64,000 bases of DNA from Rhexocercosporidium sp. MPI-PUGE-AT-0058. Its lineage: Eukaryota > Ascomycota > Leotiomycetes > Helotiales. Of the stretch, positions 33,484 to 45,260 are shown one piece after another (position 1 is the stretch's first letter; each line of letters begins with the position of its first letter). The notes beneath the pieces are model-generated. The model saw only the letters and a program-made list of their open reading frames with translations, did not search any database and was not told the origin of the DNA. Position numbers and translations under genes: made by a program. The DNA is taken from positions 806,001-870,000 of the forward strand of contig JAGTJL010000021.1 of assembly GCA_020746875.1 (NCBI GenBank). The letters are read 5' to 3'.

Positions 33484-33487
33484 ATGA
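33473..33487 (+). promoter_or_regulatory. Minimal upstream ORF overlapping the kinase start codon
   Basis: ATG GCT TTC TCA TGA encodes a four-residue peptide, and its stop overlaps the first in-frame ATG of the kinase (33484) within tcatgatgg. The upstream ATG has an A at -3 and a G at +4, a good context. If it lies in the mRNA, it would force leaky scanning or reinitiation at the overlapping or the next ATG (33487). Confidence 0.45.
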
Positions 33488-36400
33488 TGGCTCCTTTAGC
33501 TCGCAATACCGCCTCTAATCGTCGGCCAAATGGCAACACCAGCGGAGATATGGGAACTTCCCTTCCACCCCCATCAACAATGGCAGCGCAGCTCATCAGC
33601 GACCTCTCGACAAGGGGCAACAACCCATCGAAAGAGAAGGATCCCGATGGGCTACAGACCATTATAAATGAAGTCTCTACCGACGAGCAGGAACTCCTAA
33701 TGCTGATGCAAGACAATCCCGCTTTCATGGAGGACCTGGATGTGAAGCTGGCGCGCAAGCATAAGCTCATTTATGCTTTCACACGTGCCCTTCTGGAGAA
33801 ACTCGCCAGCGATGACCCATTTATGGATGTGCAGGAATATGCCCAGCAGGGAAATGAGGCTTTGGAATTCTATGCGGGCACGATCAAAGAGTGTCCGCAA
33901 CTTCTGGCATACTCACCGCCGCCTGACCAAATGCTTGAGGGTAGGGGTACAGAACCTCTTTGCGGCTGGTTGATTCCTCGCGTCCTGGTACTTCTTGGGC
34001 GCAAAGGCTGTGAGAATTTGACAGAGAACGTCAAAGCTCTTTTTGATGTCTTCTTTCAAACTATTCCTCAATACCCGAATCTCTGGTGTTGGGAATCTCT
34101 TCTGTTTGACTACTTGAAGGGTTGTGTTCAGAGTACGTTTCATCCCATACCTTTCTGAATACCTGCTCACTCAAATTTTAGCTACAATCAGACATCTGGA
34201 AAGCCCGGGTATCATGTCACAGAAACGGCAGGCGGAGATTATTGTAAATCCTAATTTAGAGGGGACAGGGTCCTCCGAAAGCCCACCCAACGCTCTGCTC
34301 AAGTCATCGTATTCCATGCGTAGTCCTGCCGAAGGTCTGGCGCACGCAAGTCACGTTCTATGCATATTAGCGCATGCATCCGAGGAAAGCGTTGTGTCAT
34401 TTGATGCAGCGACGGCTTTTCAGAGCTATCTAACTTGGCTTTTAGATTCGTTTCTCTTGATGCATGAGATTCGTAGGAGATGGGCGGCGAATCTTGCTCT
34501 GCATACGTCTTGTATAAGGACGGACGAACTTTTTCTAGCCTCGATCAATTCTTTACTGTCTTCGCTGCGTCCATTCATCTGGCCGTTTCTTTTGCGCAAG
34601 GGCTACACTGCACTCTCCATAATCTTCGCAGCCATACTCGAGGATCCAAGTCAATTGTCCGACAAATTTCAACAAACTGTTTGTAGTGCCTTACTCAACA
34701 TCACAGCCATGTGCAAAGAGTACGGATCGATGCGACAGATTGTGTCTCTAACCCTGAATCCTGTCATAGCGTCTGGCGAACAGGCAAGCTCGAATCTGGG
34801 AAATGACTTCAAGGCTAGTAGAAGGTGTCTCCCAGGAGTCAACTTGTGCTAACTTTCTCTAGACGGCATGCGTGGCTCTCCGTCAGGCTTGCGGTGACCA
34901 CGCGTCACTTCAGAAAGATAGCCTCGTCAACTGTCCACGGTTTGAGCACGCAGCTCTGCTTGCCGAATTTCAACGCCTTGGACTTGATCAAGTTGTGCCA
35001 AAAAGTGAAATATCGAGAACAAATTCTCTGCCTGAGGTTGAGGAAGGCCCACCAACTAAACGCCGCAAGATCAACGACGATGTCAACCTCTTCGAACTGA
35101 TCACGGCGGACTTGTACGAACTTCTTGGAGCGCAGAGAGCGACTGACTTGGCTGGCCTTCATCAACTCGCAGAGTATGCCACTCCTTCAAGAACCGACTC
35201 GCCTCATTTTGGCTAACAAGAAATAGGACTTACTTTACAGCTCTAAAAGTCTCGGACCAGTGCAGAGCCGTCGAACAACTCGGCCGCATTTCATGTGGTC
35301 TGTCGGGGAAGTTGTCGCTGACTCGTGAGAATGGGAAGATCGTGGACTCGAAATGTCTGATCTGTGACAGAATGGAACTTCAAGATCCTGTCGTTGTTCA
35401 GCATGATCAAGCCACCTACTCAGAAATTGCGAAAGCATCCATCCAAATCTTCACTAGCCTTGTCAAGTCCCCGGCTTTTGCTGAATCTCGACGCCCTCGA
35501 GTGTTGGCTATGTTTGCGTTGAAAAGGTTCGCAACACATTTCACGGACTCTGGATTCCTCGATCTCGAGATATCGCCCCTAGGTCAATGGTGCCTGAAGT
35601 CTCTGAAAAGCTCAATCCGAGAGCTAAGATTAGCTGCGGGGTGAGTTATCTTTCCAAATCCACTCTATCTGTCTAACGCTGTGGTTTTAGTCGTACAATC
35701 CCTGGTTTTCTGCAGGGAATTTCCACCCCGGATTCTTTGACACGGAGAAATCGGCACAACGTGATAGGAGTCATGCGGACTTTTGCAGAGCAAGGGAGTA
35801 GCTTGCTGCTGCAGGAGACAACCGTTCTTGCCTGGGGGCAGATTGCTGGGTCGGTTATTCAAATCCTGCTTCGCTTGTTATGCTAATTCAAGCAGAACTG
35901 TAAAGGACGACGACCTGAATGTTACCCTTCTTGCTCTTGTGGAGTACTTGGGACATAACAATCAAATCGTCTCAGGAACCGCTTTCAGTGAAGTTAGCAT
36001 CGCATTACTAAGATGTTGAGTCCTAAGCTTATTTGATTTAGATCCTACGACTCGCGAATCAATCCGGACTTACAGTTGAAAGACTATTTAGCGCCTTCTG
36101 GAGCAGTATTGCAACCGTGGCTGTCAAAGACCTCCTCGTTAAACCGCAGACTACTCAGCTGATGGCCGACCTTCTTGGAATTTCGGTTACTGAGTTCTTG
36201 CTCCTCACTCAGTCATACACTCTCCCTTTCCTGGTCTTGAATGGCAAAGTCGACGTCATAAATAGAATCAGCGAAGCTCGAAAAGACCCTGATAATTGGG
36301 CTATCTGTCTTGATCCCTCTAATCTTGCCCCTATTTTGGCACTCCTCCTGGTTCAAGATGTGCCAAATCTCGATTCCTTCGTTATGGGTCTATTCAGACG

Positions 36401-39400
36401 AGTTTCTAGCTCCTTTAAAGATCATGAGTTGATAGATTTATTGAAGATAGAACCTATGTATCAGGCCCTGTATCTTCTTAAGGCCGCTGGTGAAGCCAAT
36501 GAAAGTAGAAAGTCTCGGGTATGTTACATGCACATTGCAAACATTTGACCTGAGCTGACGAATTCGAGATCCGAGCTGCTCTCAAATTCCTAGCGACGAG
36601 GGGTGGCGAGAACAACAACCCCAAGAGACCAAATTCCATGGGTACTTTCCTTAATCAGCACATTCTGGGCCTAGTAACGCGTATCGTTGAAGCTGTCAAC
36701 GGCACTCGAGACGAGCATATGATCACGGAAAGAGAAAGGTCTATCAAGGCAATGGAAGAGCTTGTAAAACTCGCAAAGACAGACGCAAGAGCTGCTCGTC
36801 CCCAAGTGCGCCTCCAAGACTTCACATTTCTACATCTGCTAACTTTTCTAGCTTTGTGCTTGTCTACAAACGGCCTTTTCTCAAATCGAGCTCCAGTCCG
36901 CTGCGTTTTCCGCTTGGGAAACACTACTACGGAACCTGGGGGACGAAGATGTCGAGGCAATGCTCGAAAGTACATTTTCGATTGTCATCCAGCACTGGGC
37001 AAGTTTCGATGATGCAACCCAAGATCGGGCTGAAGCGACTCTCCTGTATCTGCTCAAGTTCAGAACTCGTCTCATACGAAACATGATCGTCAATCTCCCC
37101 TCTTTGGCTGCTTTTCCCAAATTGGCTGATATTGAAAGACAAATCAGCAAGCTGAGAGTGCCAACCGACATTGGGAACGCCTTTCAAATCTTCCGTCGCA
37201 GGCTGGGCCACGAAAATCCAGGAGTTGTGACGCAGGCACTTGTCGAACTAAAAGCCTATCTTCAAGATCACCAGTCATTTCTTCAGGCGTCAGCCATCAG
37301 CGAGCAGCCAGATATTGTTGTTGGCCAGCTTATACGATCCGTTCTCGATACCTGCGTGAAGTACAGTGAATTACAGAACGACATTGCTTTGCTGTCAGCA
37401 GAATGTATTGGCCTCATCGGCTGTATAGACTCCAATAGGGTGGACTCAGTTCGAGATCACCGTGAGATGGTTGTGGTGAGCAATTTCCATGAACATGGGG
37501 AAACCACAGACTTCGTCCTATACATCTTGGAAGAAGCCATTGTCCCAGCATTTCTATCCGCCGAAGATACGTCACTTCAGGGGTTTTTCTCATATGTAAT
37601 GCAAGAACTTCTCGACAGGTGCAACTTCAGGACTGTCATTGGGGATATCATAAGGACAGGGGAGAAGAACAGCACCAACAGCCTCCACTTGAAGTGGATG
37701 ACACTGTCTCCCGGAGTACAAGATGCTTTGACCCCATTCCTGAGCTCAAGATATGGACTGGCGGACATGGAGATGCCGAAGTTAGATTATCCGATATTTC
37801 GACCAGACAGAATGCCGCCCAAACTCTACAATGCTTGGCTCAGGAGCTTTACCCTAGACCTTTTACAGAAGCCTTTCCAGTTTTCTACCAACCTCATTTT
37901 CCCGCCACTATGTCGAGCAATCAGAATCAAGGACGTGTCGGTCGCTAGCTTCATACTGCCTTACCTCGTTCTTCATGTTGTTGTCGATGGCAGGGACTCG
38001 CACCGGGAAGAAATCGGCAACGAACTGCTTTCCATTCTGAGTTATGAAGCAGTTACAGAACCTGAAGGTCGGCGACAGGATTTGAAGCTGTGTATTGAGG
38101 TACGTGAGAACATATTTTCTACGGACTCGTGAATTGATATTTGCAGGCCGTCTTTCGTATTCTGGACTACTTTGCTCGGTGGATGCAAGTAAAGCAGATA
38201 AAGGCAGCATCAACTAGAGGCCAAATTTCCGTCGACGCTGAACGCGACATCATGCTTGTCAAATCTGTGGTGGCAGCCATCCCTCCTGAGCTCATATCTC
38301 GTCGATCTATAGAGTGTAAGTCGTATCCCCGAGCGTTGTTCTATTGGGAGCAACACATCAGAGATCAGAGAGAAAAGGACAAAGGTAAGCCAACCTGTAC
38401 GACCGCCAGCACTGCACAACTGCAGCGTCTTCAAGACATATACACCCAAATAGACGAGCCCGATGGCATTGAAGGTATCTCTGCCCATCTCCATGTCTTG
38501 GACATCGATCAACAAATTCTTGGGCACCGAAAGGCCGGCCGGTGGACAGCGGCCCAGAGTTGGTACGAAATTCAACTTGCGGAGAGGCCGGAGGATATTG
38601 AAGTACAACTGAATCTTTTGACTTGTCTGAAAGAATCTGGACAGCATGGTAAGTCCCATTGTTCATTTTACTGAGATATTGACTGACATTTGAAGATGTT
38701 CTGTTAAATTATGTCGAGGGTATGCACACTGCTGCGAAAACCGTTTCTGAATTGCTTCCGTTTGCAGCTGAGGCCTCCTGGGCAACTGGGAGATGGGCCA
38801 CCCTTGCAAAGTACACTTCTCTAGCACCACCAGGTATTGGCGAAGATTTCAACGTCAACATTGGCCGCGCACTCCTCGCTTTGCAAAAGGGAGACGAGTA
38901 CTTATTCACGTCCAGCATCAAATCGCTTCGGGATCGTATTGCACGCTCCGTTTCGAACGCAACGACTTCGTCTTTCGGCGCTTGTCACGACACAATGCTC
39001 AAACTTCATGTACTCACCGAATTAGAGATGATTGCAGGGACGAATCAAGCTTCTAACAACAACCTCCCTGGTATCCTCGAATCTCTCAATCGGAGACTGG
39101 AAGTCATTGGGGCGTTTCTCAATGACAAGCAGTACTTGCTTGGAATCAGGCGGGCTGCCATGCAGTTGTCAAGGTACTTTTCTCTTCCCATGATGAGAGA
39201 TCGTTTACAAGCTAACACCACATAGATTGGACTTTGGGGAGCGTGATATCGCATCGGCGTGGCTTACCAGTGCACGACTTGCTCGGAAAGGCAATGCAAC
39301 CCACCAGTCGTTCAATGCTGTACTGCATGCGTCTCAGCTTGGTGATGAATCAGCCACCATTGAACACGCCCGACTCCTATGGAAAGAAGGCCATCATCGG

Positions 39401-41476
39401 AAGGCAATCCAAAGTCTACAAGGAGCCATTGAGAATAATGCATTCATATCCCACAACAAAACGTTCCAGGCTACGAGCTTCACTGGTGCGGATAAACCAG
39501 ACCAGCAGAATCTTTTAACTGCAAGGGCACATTTACTGTATGCGAAATGGCTTGACAGCGCCGGACAAACGCATTCCTCAGCTTTACGAACCCAGTATCA
39601 GCTGGCAGCCAAGACTCATGTGGCGTGGGAGAAAGGCCATTACTATCTCGGCCGACATTACAACAAACTTCTGGAGTCCGAGAAAGCTCTTCCTCCTGAA
39701 CATCAGAATGAAACTCTTCTGACCGGAGAAACAGCGAAGCTCGTGATCGAAAACTACTTCCGGGCTTTGTCGTATGGGACGAAATACATTTACCAGACCT
39801 TGCCTCGAATCTTGACGCTCTGGCTAGACTTGGGTACGCAGGTGCAACAGCCTGTGGATGCAAAATACGGCAGCGGAAAGGAATTTGTCAACAGAATCAC
39901 CAGTCTTCGCAAGACACATCTTGACCAGATACACCAACGATTCAGCAAGTATACGAAGAAGTTGCCAGCTTACATGTTTTACACGGCATTACCACAGATT
40001 GTTGCTCGCATAGCTCATTCAAACCATGAGGTCTACAGATATATCCAGAACATGATTTTCACTGTCGTTTCAGCATATCCCCAACAAGCTTTGTGGGGCT
40101 TGCTTGCGGTGTGCACTTCAAACCAGTCGGATCGCAGGGCTCGAGGCGCAACCATTCTTCAGAATCTGCGAAAGGTAAAGAAGGAAGCTGGGTCTGTGGA
40201 TATGAGTGCCTTGATCAAAAACGGTGAAAGGATTACCGAACAGCTACTGTGGGCATGTACTGCTGGGGAGTTTCAAGGCAATCGGACAGTGTGGGCAAGC
40301 TTGACTAAAGATCTGAATTTTCAACCAAAGATCTGTATGCCCAGCTTGCTAGCCGTACCAGCTGAGAGTGTCTTGACCGCAACCCTTCCAACCCTCACCG
40401 ATAATTTGCGATCCCACAAGGCTTTCTCTCGCGACATTGTAACGATTTCGTCCTTCCTTGACCAAGTCATGATACTCAGCTCGCTTCAAAAGCCTCGCAA
40501 GTTGACTGCTCGTGGATCAGATGGAAGAAATTACGGTCTCATGTGCAAGCCAAAGGATGATCTCCGGAAAGATCAACGGTTGATGGAGTTCAACAGCATG
40601 ATCAATAGGTCGTTGAAGCGCGACGCAGAATCAAGTAGGCGGCAGCTCTACATCAAGACCTATGCTGTCACTCCTCTCAATGAAGAGTGTGGAATCATCG
40701 AGTGGGTCGATAGATTGAAGACCCTCAGAGACATCCTCCTTAGTCTTTACAAGTCTATCGGGGTCGCACCGAATTACAACGAAATCGCTCTTTACTGTGA
40801 AGAAGCAGCTAAGTCTCCAGACAAGCTGCCTTTCTTCACAGAGAAGGTGTTAGGAAATTTCCCCCCCATGTTCCATCGCTGGTTCGTGGCGCAATTTCCA
40901 GAACCATCTACATGGTTCGCTGCTCGCCTTCGATATACTCGATCCTGCGCTGTCATGTCTATGGTCGGTACAATCCTTGGGCTTGGAGACCGTCACGGCG
41001 AGAACATTCTCTTCGAAGAAGGGAATGGTGGCACCTTTCATGTTGATTTCAACTGCCTCTTCGACAAAGGTCTCACTTTTGCCAAACCTGAACGGGTACC
41101 ATTCCGCCTGACACACAACATGATTGATGCAATGGGAATGTATGGCTACGAGGGGCCATTCCGAAAATCATCTGAGCTCACACTCAAACTCTTGCGACAG
41201 CACGAGGAGACATTGATGACTATCCTGGAGGCTTTCATATACGACCCCACCCTTGATTTGCTAGCAAGAGATCCAAAGAAGAAAAAGAAAGAGGGCTCAG
41301 CTGCACCACAGACTGCGCAGAATGTGCTGGACACTATCCAGAGAAAGGTTCGCGGGTTGCTGGCTGGGGAGAGTGTACCCTTGGGTGTAGAGGGACAGGT
41401 GGATGAATTAATCAAGCAGGCAACGAACCAGACGTATCTAGCTAGTATGTACATAGGATGGTGTTCATTCTTCTAG
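33484..41476 (+). CDS. uvsB: ATR/Mec1-family checkpoint kinase (UvsB homolog)
   Basis: Twelve exons give 2475 residues, normal for fungal ATR: 33484-34132, 34182-34783, 34863-35173, 35227-35640, 35691-35849, 35893-35992, 36042-36518, 36569-36805, 36852-38099, 38147-38648, 38696-39173 and 39226-41476. A long helical-repeat N-terminus leads to the FAT region (IDEPDGIEGISAHLHVLD and AQSWYEIQLAERPED lie in it). The PI3K-like kinase domain covers about 2150-2420, with catalytic loop GLGDRHGENIL (about 2311) and metal-binding HVDFNCLFDKG, which has DFN instead of DFG as usual in ATR. The FATC end is ATNQTYLASMYIGWCSFF. The nuclear kinase senses RPA-coated single-stranded DNA with an ATRIP-type partner and triggers the replication/DNA-damage checkpoint. 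Intron 2 begins with GC. All catalytic residues are intact. Confidence 0.96.
34784..34862 (+). other. GC-AG intron in the ATR kinase gene
   Basis: Intron 2 starts CAG|GCAAGC and ends with a GTGCTAACT branch region and TCTCTAG. Of the options I tried, only this GC donor joins GEQ to TACVALRQ in phase 0; nearby GT sites shift the frame. GC-AG introns are a small but real class spliced by the normal spliceosome. Confidence 0.75.
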
Positions 41477-42003
41477 GTTTTGGTTGCATGGGAAGGCTGT
41501 ACATGTATGAATGGGTGTTTTGAGTGCCAAGAAGAGAGGAATTTTGATAGTCAGATGACCGATGTACCTTGGACCTCCGAACGTCGCATAGGTCTTAGAT
41601 CGATTTTCAGTACTTGTCAAAATGTTGCTGCATTGTGTTCTTTAATCATAGGAAGTGTAGTGGGCTTCAACTGCGCTTGATCTTGTGGCGGCCCATTCCG
41701 AACAGCACTGCCGAAATGGTCTCACTTTCCACACCACTTCCCCATCGGACACGCAACCTTGAATTCTGGCTGTATAAAACCCCTTCACCCCGCAACGCCA
41801 CTTCCGTCCTACTTCACCATGTCTAGTCTTTTGAATCTCTTCACAAAATATCATTTCCAATCACAAAATCAAACGCATTCCAACATCATAACCACAAAGC
41901 TGAATTCCTCATAGCTACCTGCCAAGATTATACCCCAATAACAGCGAAGCGAGCCAGCACATTATAACTCAACACACTGCAATCCAAACACGAAACAAAA
42001 ACA
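41477..42003. promoter_or_regulatory. Upstream region of small membrane protein gene, with TATA box
   Basis: A tataaaa box lies at 41773-41779, about 230 bp before the ATG at 42004, followed by a pyrimidine- and CA-rich leader. No coding sequence is supported in the spacer. Confidence 0.45.
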
Positions 42004-42318
42004 ATGAATGCACCTCAACGCAAACTCCTAACCATCCTAACCCTCTCCTTTGCCACTCTCTGGATCGGCAAAGAAATGGTACCCAACAGAAAAGAGCGCG
42101 TTATATGGGGTGTGAACGGACAATTGGATCATCTGAATGATAATGTTGAGAGGAGGAGAGAGAGGGCTTTTGGGTATGTTGAACCCAAGTCCAGATCTAG
42201 GGGGAGGGTGTTTGGGGAAGGTGGTTTTGGGAAAGGGGTGTTAAAAGAAAGAGAGATGTGGAGGAGTGATTATTTAGGTCATGAGGATGCTTTTGTTTGT
42301 TGGCTGACTAGGGAGTAG
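42004..42318 (+). CDS. Small single-pass membrane or mitochondrial protein, unknown
   Basis: An intronless 104-residue frame with a clean acaATG start. Residues 8-22 form one hydrophobic segment (LLTILTLSFATLWIG), preceded by a Lys/Arg pair and followed by a basic, Arg/Gly-rich soluble tail (PKSRSRGRVFGEGGFGKG) ending in an aromatic/acidic stretch. The layout suits a mitochondrial inner-membrane microprotein or a signal-anchored protein. I do not recognise the family. The upstream TATA box and the lack of competing frames support a real gene. Confidence 0.6.
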   Translation: MNAPQRKLLTILTLSFATLWIGKEMVPNRKERVIWGVNGQLDHLNDNVERRRERAFGYVEPKSRSRGRVFGEGGFGKGVLKEREMWRSDYLGHEDAFVCWLTRE

Positions 42319-43216
42319 GAGGCCGGCTGATGGTGAGGAGGTGAGGGATGATGTGGAGTGAGTCGTACTGAGATGGTGACTGGCAAAAGCATTGGCTTGG
42401 GGGCCGGAATTTGGCGTTCGCATGATGATTGGTTGTTTGGGAATGCTTGGGATGGAGATACTTGATGCTGGAGTGCCGTATGGATGAATTGCAGTGGACT
42501 AGGCGAGAAATAAAGGTGGGTGGAAGGTGTTGCAATGTCAAAAGAGGAAAACACGTTAATTTTTAGCAGTCTGAAAACTTCCCACTTTTGCTGATATTAT
42601 TTGCCGCATTTCTGCTGCGCGGAGAGACTTCTTCAATCTCGTTCAGTCTGATCCGATGAACACGGATCCCTAGCATATATGCCATCTAGCCTTCCCGCCG
42701 AGACTGGACTTTGCGATGCTGATTCGGACTTCCTGAACCCGGGATCTGAGAATTTACATTCCATGCAGTCTGGTTCACAAGCACGATTCTACAAAGCGTC
42801 GGGGTACCTCATAGATGATGATGTCATTGATATGTTTGTGTAGTTTTGCTGCGACGTGAGATAGTTGGTCGGGTTAGGAAGTGACGATGAATACAAATAA
42901 GCGAGGGTCATGAACGCAGCCTCTAGTCACTTGTACATCAGGTCCCAGGCAGACCTAAAACAACCACAATCACGATTCACTCAATAGACCAAACTGAAGT
43001 CTCCGTTCTTTCGTCTCATTTCGAGACTATTGGCGTCTGTTGGGTGTAAGTGCATGAATCACTCGCTAAAGATCGACATCCAGACTGACGGTTTGGTATA
43101 AAGAAACGACCTGAAACCGCAGCTACTGGTTCCTTCCAGCGACATCTTCAAACATCCAACCACAAGCCAACTCTACTTTCAAGTACCTTCCAACAGCTAT
43201 ACAATAGCACCTAAAT
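42319..43216. other. Intergenic, no gene seen
   Basis: 3' flank of the small membrane protein gene and upstream region of the next small gene. A gtaagt (about 43047) in a pyrimidine-rich leader could start a 5'-UTR intron of the gene at 43217. Confidence 0.4.
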
Positions 43217-43606
43217 ATGGAGTCAGTCACCGCCATCATCGCTCCCATCTTCCCAGCTCTCTCCATAAGCACCAACACCATGGCAGCCAACATGTCCGAG
43301 TCATCCACACCAAAAGACAGTCCCAAGCTCGAGCCTACCAACATCCCAACTGTCAAGGAGGGTACTGATTTGAAGATCACCAAGTTCGAGACTGAGTCAG
43401 ATACCAAGACCGAGGCGAAGACGAATACTGAGAAAATCGCTCCTCCTCCAGCTATCAACTCCCTCCTCGCCAGACCTACCCTTCTCCACGCCAACACAGA
43501 TACGTTGTTTGAGGTCGCTAGGGAGGAGCAAAGAGTGAAGAGGCGATGGAGAGGAATGTATGATCGGAACCGTGCTGCGAATCCGGGTGCTACTCATGGA
43601 TCGTAG
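43217..43606 (+). CDS. Small disordered protein, unknown
   Basis: A 129-residue frame from ATG 43217 to TAG 43604-43606, no intron. The first 25 residues are mildly hydrophobic (SVTAIIAPIFPALSIS). The centre is Thr/Glu/Lys-rich and disordered (ETESDTKTEAKTNTEK). The C-terminus is a basic amphipathic block (LFEVAREEQRVKRRWRGMYD). No recognised domain. Codon use resembles the neighbouring genes. The start MESV could be replaced by the downstream MAANMSES. Confidence 0.5.
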   Translation: MESVTAIIAPIFPALSISTNTMAANMSESSTPKDSPKLEPTNIPTVKEGTDLKITKFETESDTKTEAKTNTEKIAPPPAINSLLARPTLLHANTDTLFEVAREEQRVKRRWRGMYDRNRAANPGATHGS

Positions 43607-44287
43607 AGGGGGCGACTAGGGTATGGGTTGGAGTTGATGCTGAAGTATTGCTGGGAAGAGAGTGAATCGGTGCAGTATTAAGGGAGCCCCTACATGGGAT
43701 TAGAATTGCTCTGGATCATTAGTAGTTGTTAACGCAGGAATAAATAACCTCATTCTGTTAAACCATTTTCAACCTTATTCAAGTGGAGGAACGTTGTCTA
43801 GTCCAGCGAAGCGATGACCAAGTAATCACGAGTCACTTAAACGCCACACAATCTATAAACAACCCACTTTCTAATAAGAAAACAGTCCCAAAGAAGTCAG
43901 TGAATAGATTCCAGACACTTTTTTGAAGGCCAAAAGCCAAGAAAACTTGTGTGACTTGGTAAGAATCATGACATCATCACGTGAATAGACTTATCTTGCT
44001 TCCTACAACCAAGTAGTTCGCGAGAAGATGCCATAAAGATTTGAACCAATGAACTCGGCTCAATATTTACAAAAGCGGTAGAATATTCAAAAATAGAGGA
44101 AAATATATTTATGAACCTTTAGTCTCAGTCGCGTGGTGACGTAATTGAGGCTCGCAAACGCGTCTCCCGACCTCAGCCGCGCAGCCGTACTCCCTCAACT
44201 GAGGATACTCAACACTCACTATATCCCACTTGCCGACGCCTATTCAACTCCCACCTGAAACTGCCCTCCCTCTCTCCTCCCGCAACA
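43607..44287. promoter_or_regulatory. Upstream region of the Nudix gene with CRE/AP-1-like site
   Basis: TGACGTAA occurs at 44137-44144, about 145 bp before the Nudix start. This matches binding sites of fungal bZIP (CREB/ATF-type) factors. The rest is AT-rich without a gene. Confidence 0.4.
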
Positions 44288-45223
44288 ATGTCCGCAAAAG
44301 ACTCCAAGATCATTAGCACCGAGCCTCTGGTACCTTCCTCCCCTCTCTCCCACAGCCTCGTCCCCCCCCGAACTTCCCTCCGCCCGAGAAATACAGCTGA
44401 CCCACCTCCCACCCAGAACCCCTCCAAAGCGAAATGGATCAAATCAATCCTGTATGGTCCCACCTATCCCAGTAGAGAGGCACATCTAACCACCTCACGC
44501 CCGCAGAACAACGTACACCGACCCCCTCGGCAAGACCCGAACATGGGAGCACGCTGAACGACCCACGCGTCCGAAGGGCTCTGATATCGACGCCGTGGGC
44601 ATTGTGGCGATTTTGGAGATGGAGGCTGGTATGCTTATCTATAAACCTTTCCAAGCACACTCACAAAAGGATGATATACTGAGGAAAGAAAATAGGACCT
44701 GAATTACTCCTACAAAAACAATACCGTCCCCCAGTCAACAGTGTATGCATCGAGGTACCAGCCGGTTTGGTCGATGCAGGTGAGACGGCAGAACAGGCTG
44801 CAGTTAGAGAGTTGAAGGAGGAGACTGGGTATGTGGGGATTGTGAGCGAGAGTAGTCCTGTTATGTTTAATGGTAAGTTTCCCACAGTGCATTTCCTGCG
44901 ACTTATCCACAAGGTCTCTTGGAGATGGAAATATGGCGAAATAGGGTCTTATTGGAGGTGGATTCTGAGGCTGATATTGCATAGATCCAGGGTTCTGCAA
45001 CACCAATCTACGGATGGTCCACGTCACGGTCGACATGTCGAAACCAGAGAACAAGAACCCGCAGCCGGAATTGGAGGGCGGAGAGTTCATTGAGTGTTTC
45101 ACAGTGCCGTTGAAGGAGTTGTATGTGGAATGCAAGAAGTTGGAGAAGGAAGGTTATGCTATTGATGCTAGGGTTGCTACACTAGCTGAGGGTATTGAGA
45201 TTGCCCGCCGATGGAAGCTATGA
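44288..45223 (+). CDS. YSA1: ADP-ribose pyrophosphatase, Nudix family (Ysa1-like)
   Basis: Four exons (44288-44451, 44507-44628, 44696-44872, 44985-45223) give 233 residues. The Nudix box is complete: GLVDAGETAEQAAVREL followed by KEETGYVG, with all catalytic Glu residues. Preceding PLGKTRTWEHAERPTRPKG and following PGFCNTNLRMVHVTVDM are typical of the Ysa1/NUDT5 ADP-sugar group, and AIDARVATLAEGIEIAR closes the protein. The enzyme hydrolyses ADP-ribose to AMP and ribose-5-phosphate in cytosol or nucleus, clearing a metabolite of NAD turnover. The N-terminus carries about 30 extra Pro/Ser-rich residues between STEPL and AKWIKSIL; an unrecognised intron there (donor CTG|GTACC) is possible but I could not phase it. 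Confidence 0.92.
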
Positions 45224-45260
45224 GTTGCTCACTATCTGCCATGAATGATAATTATGAAGG

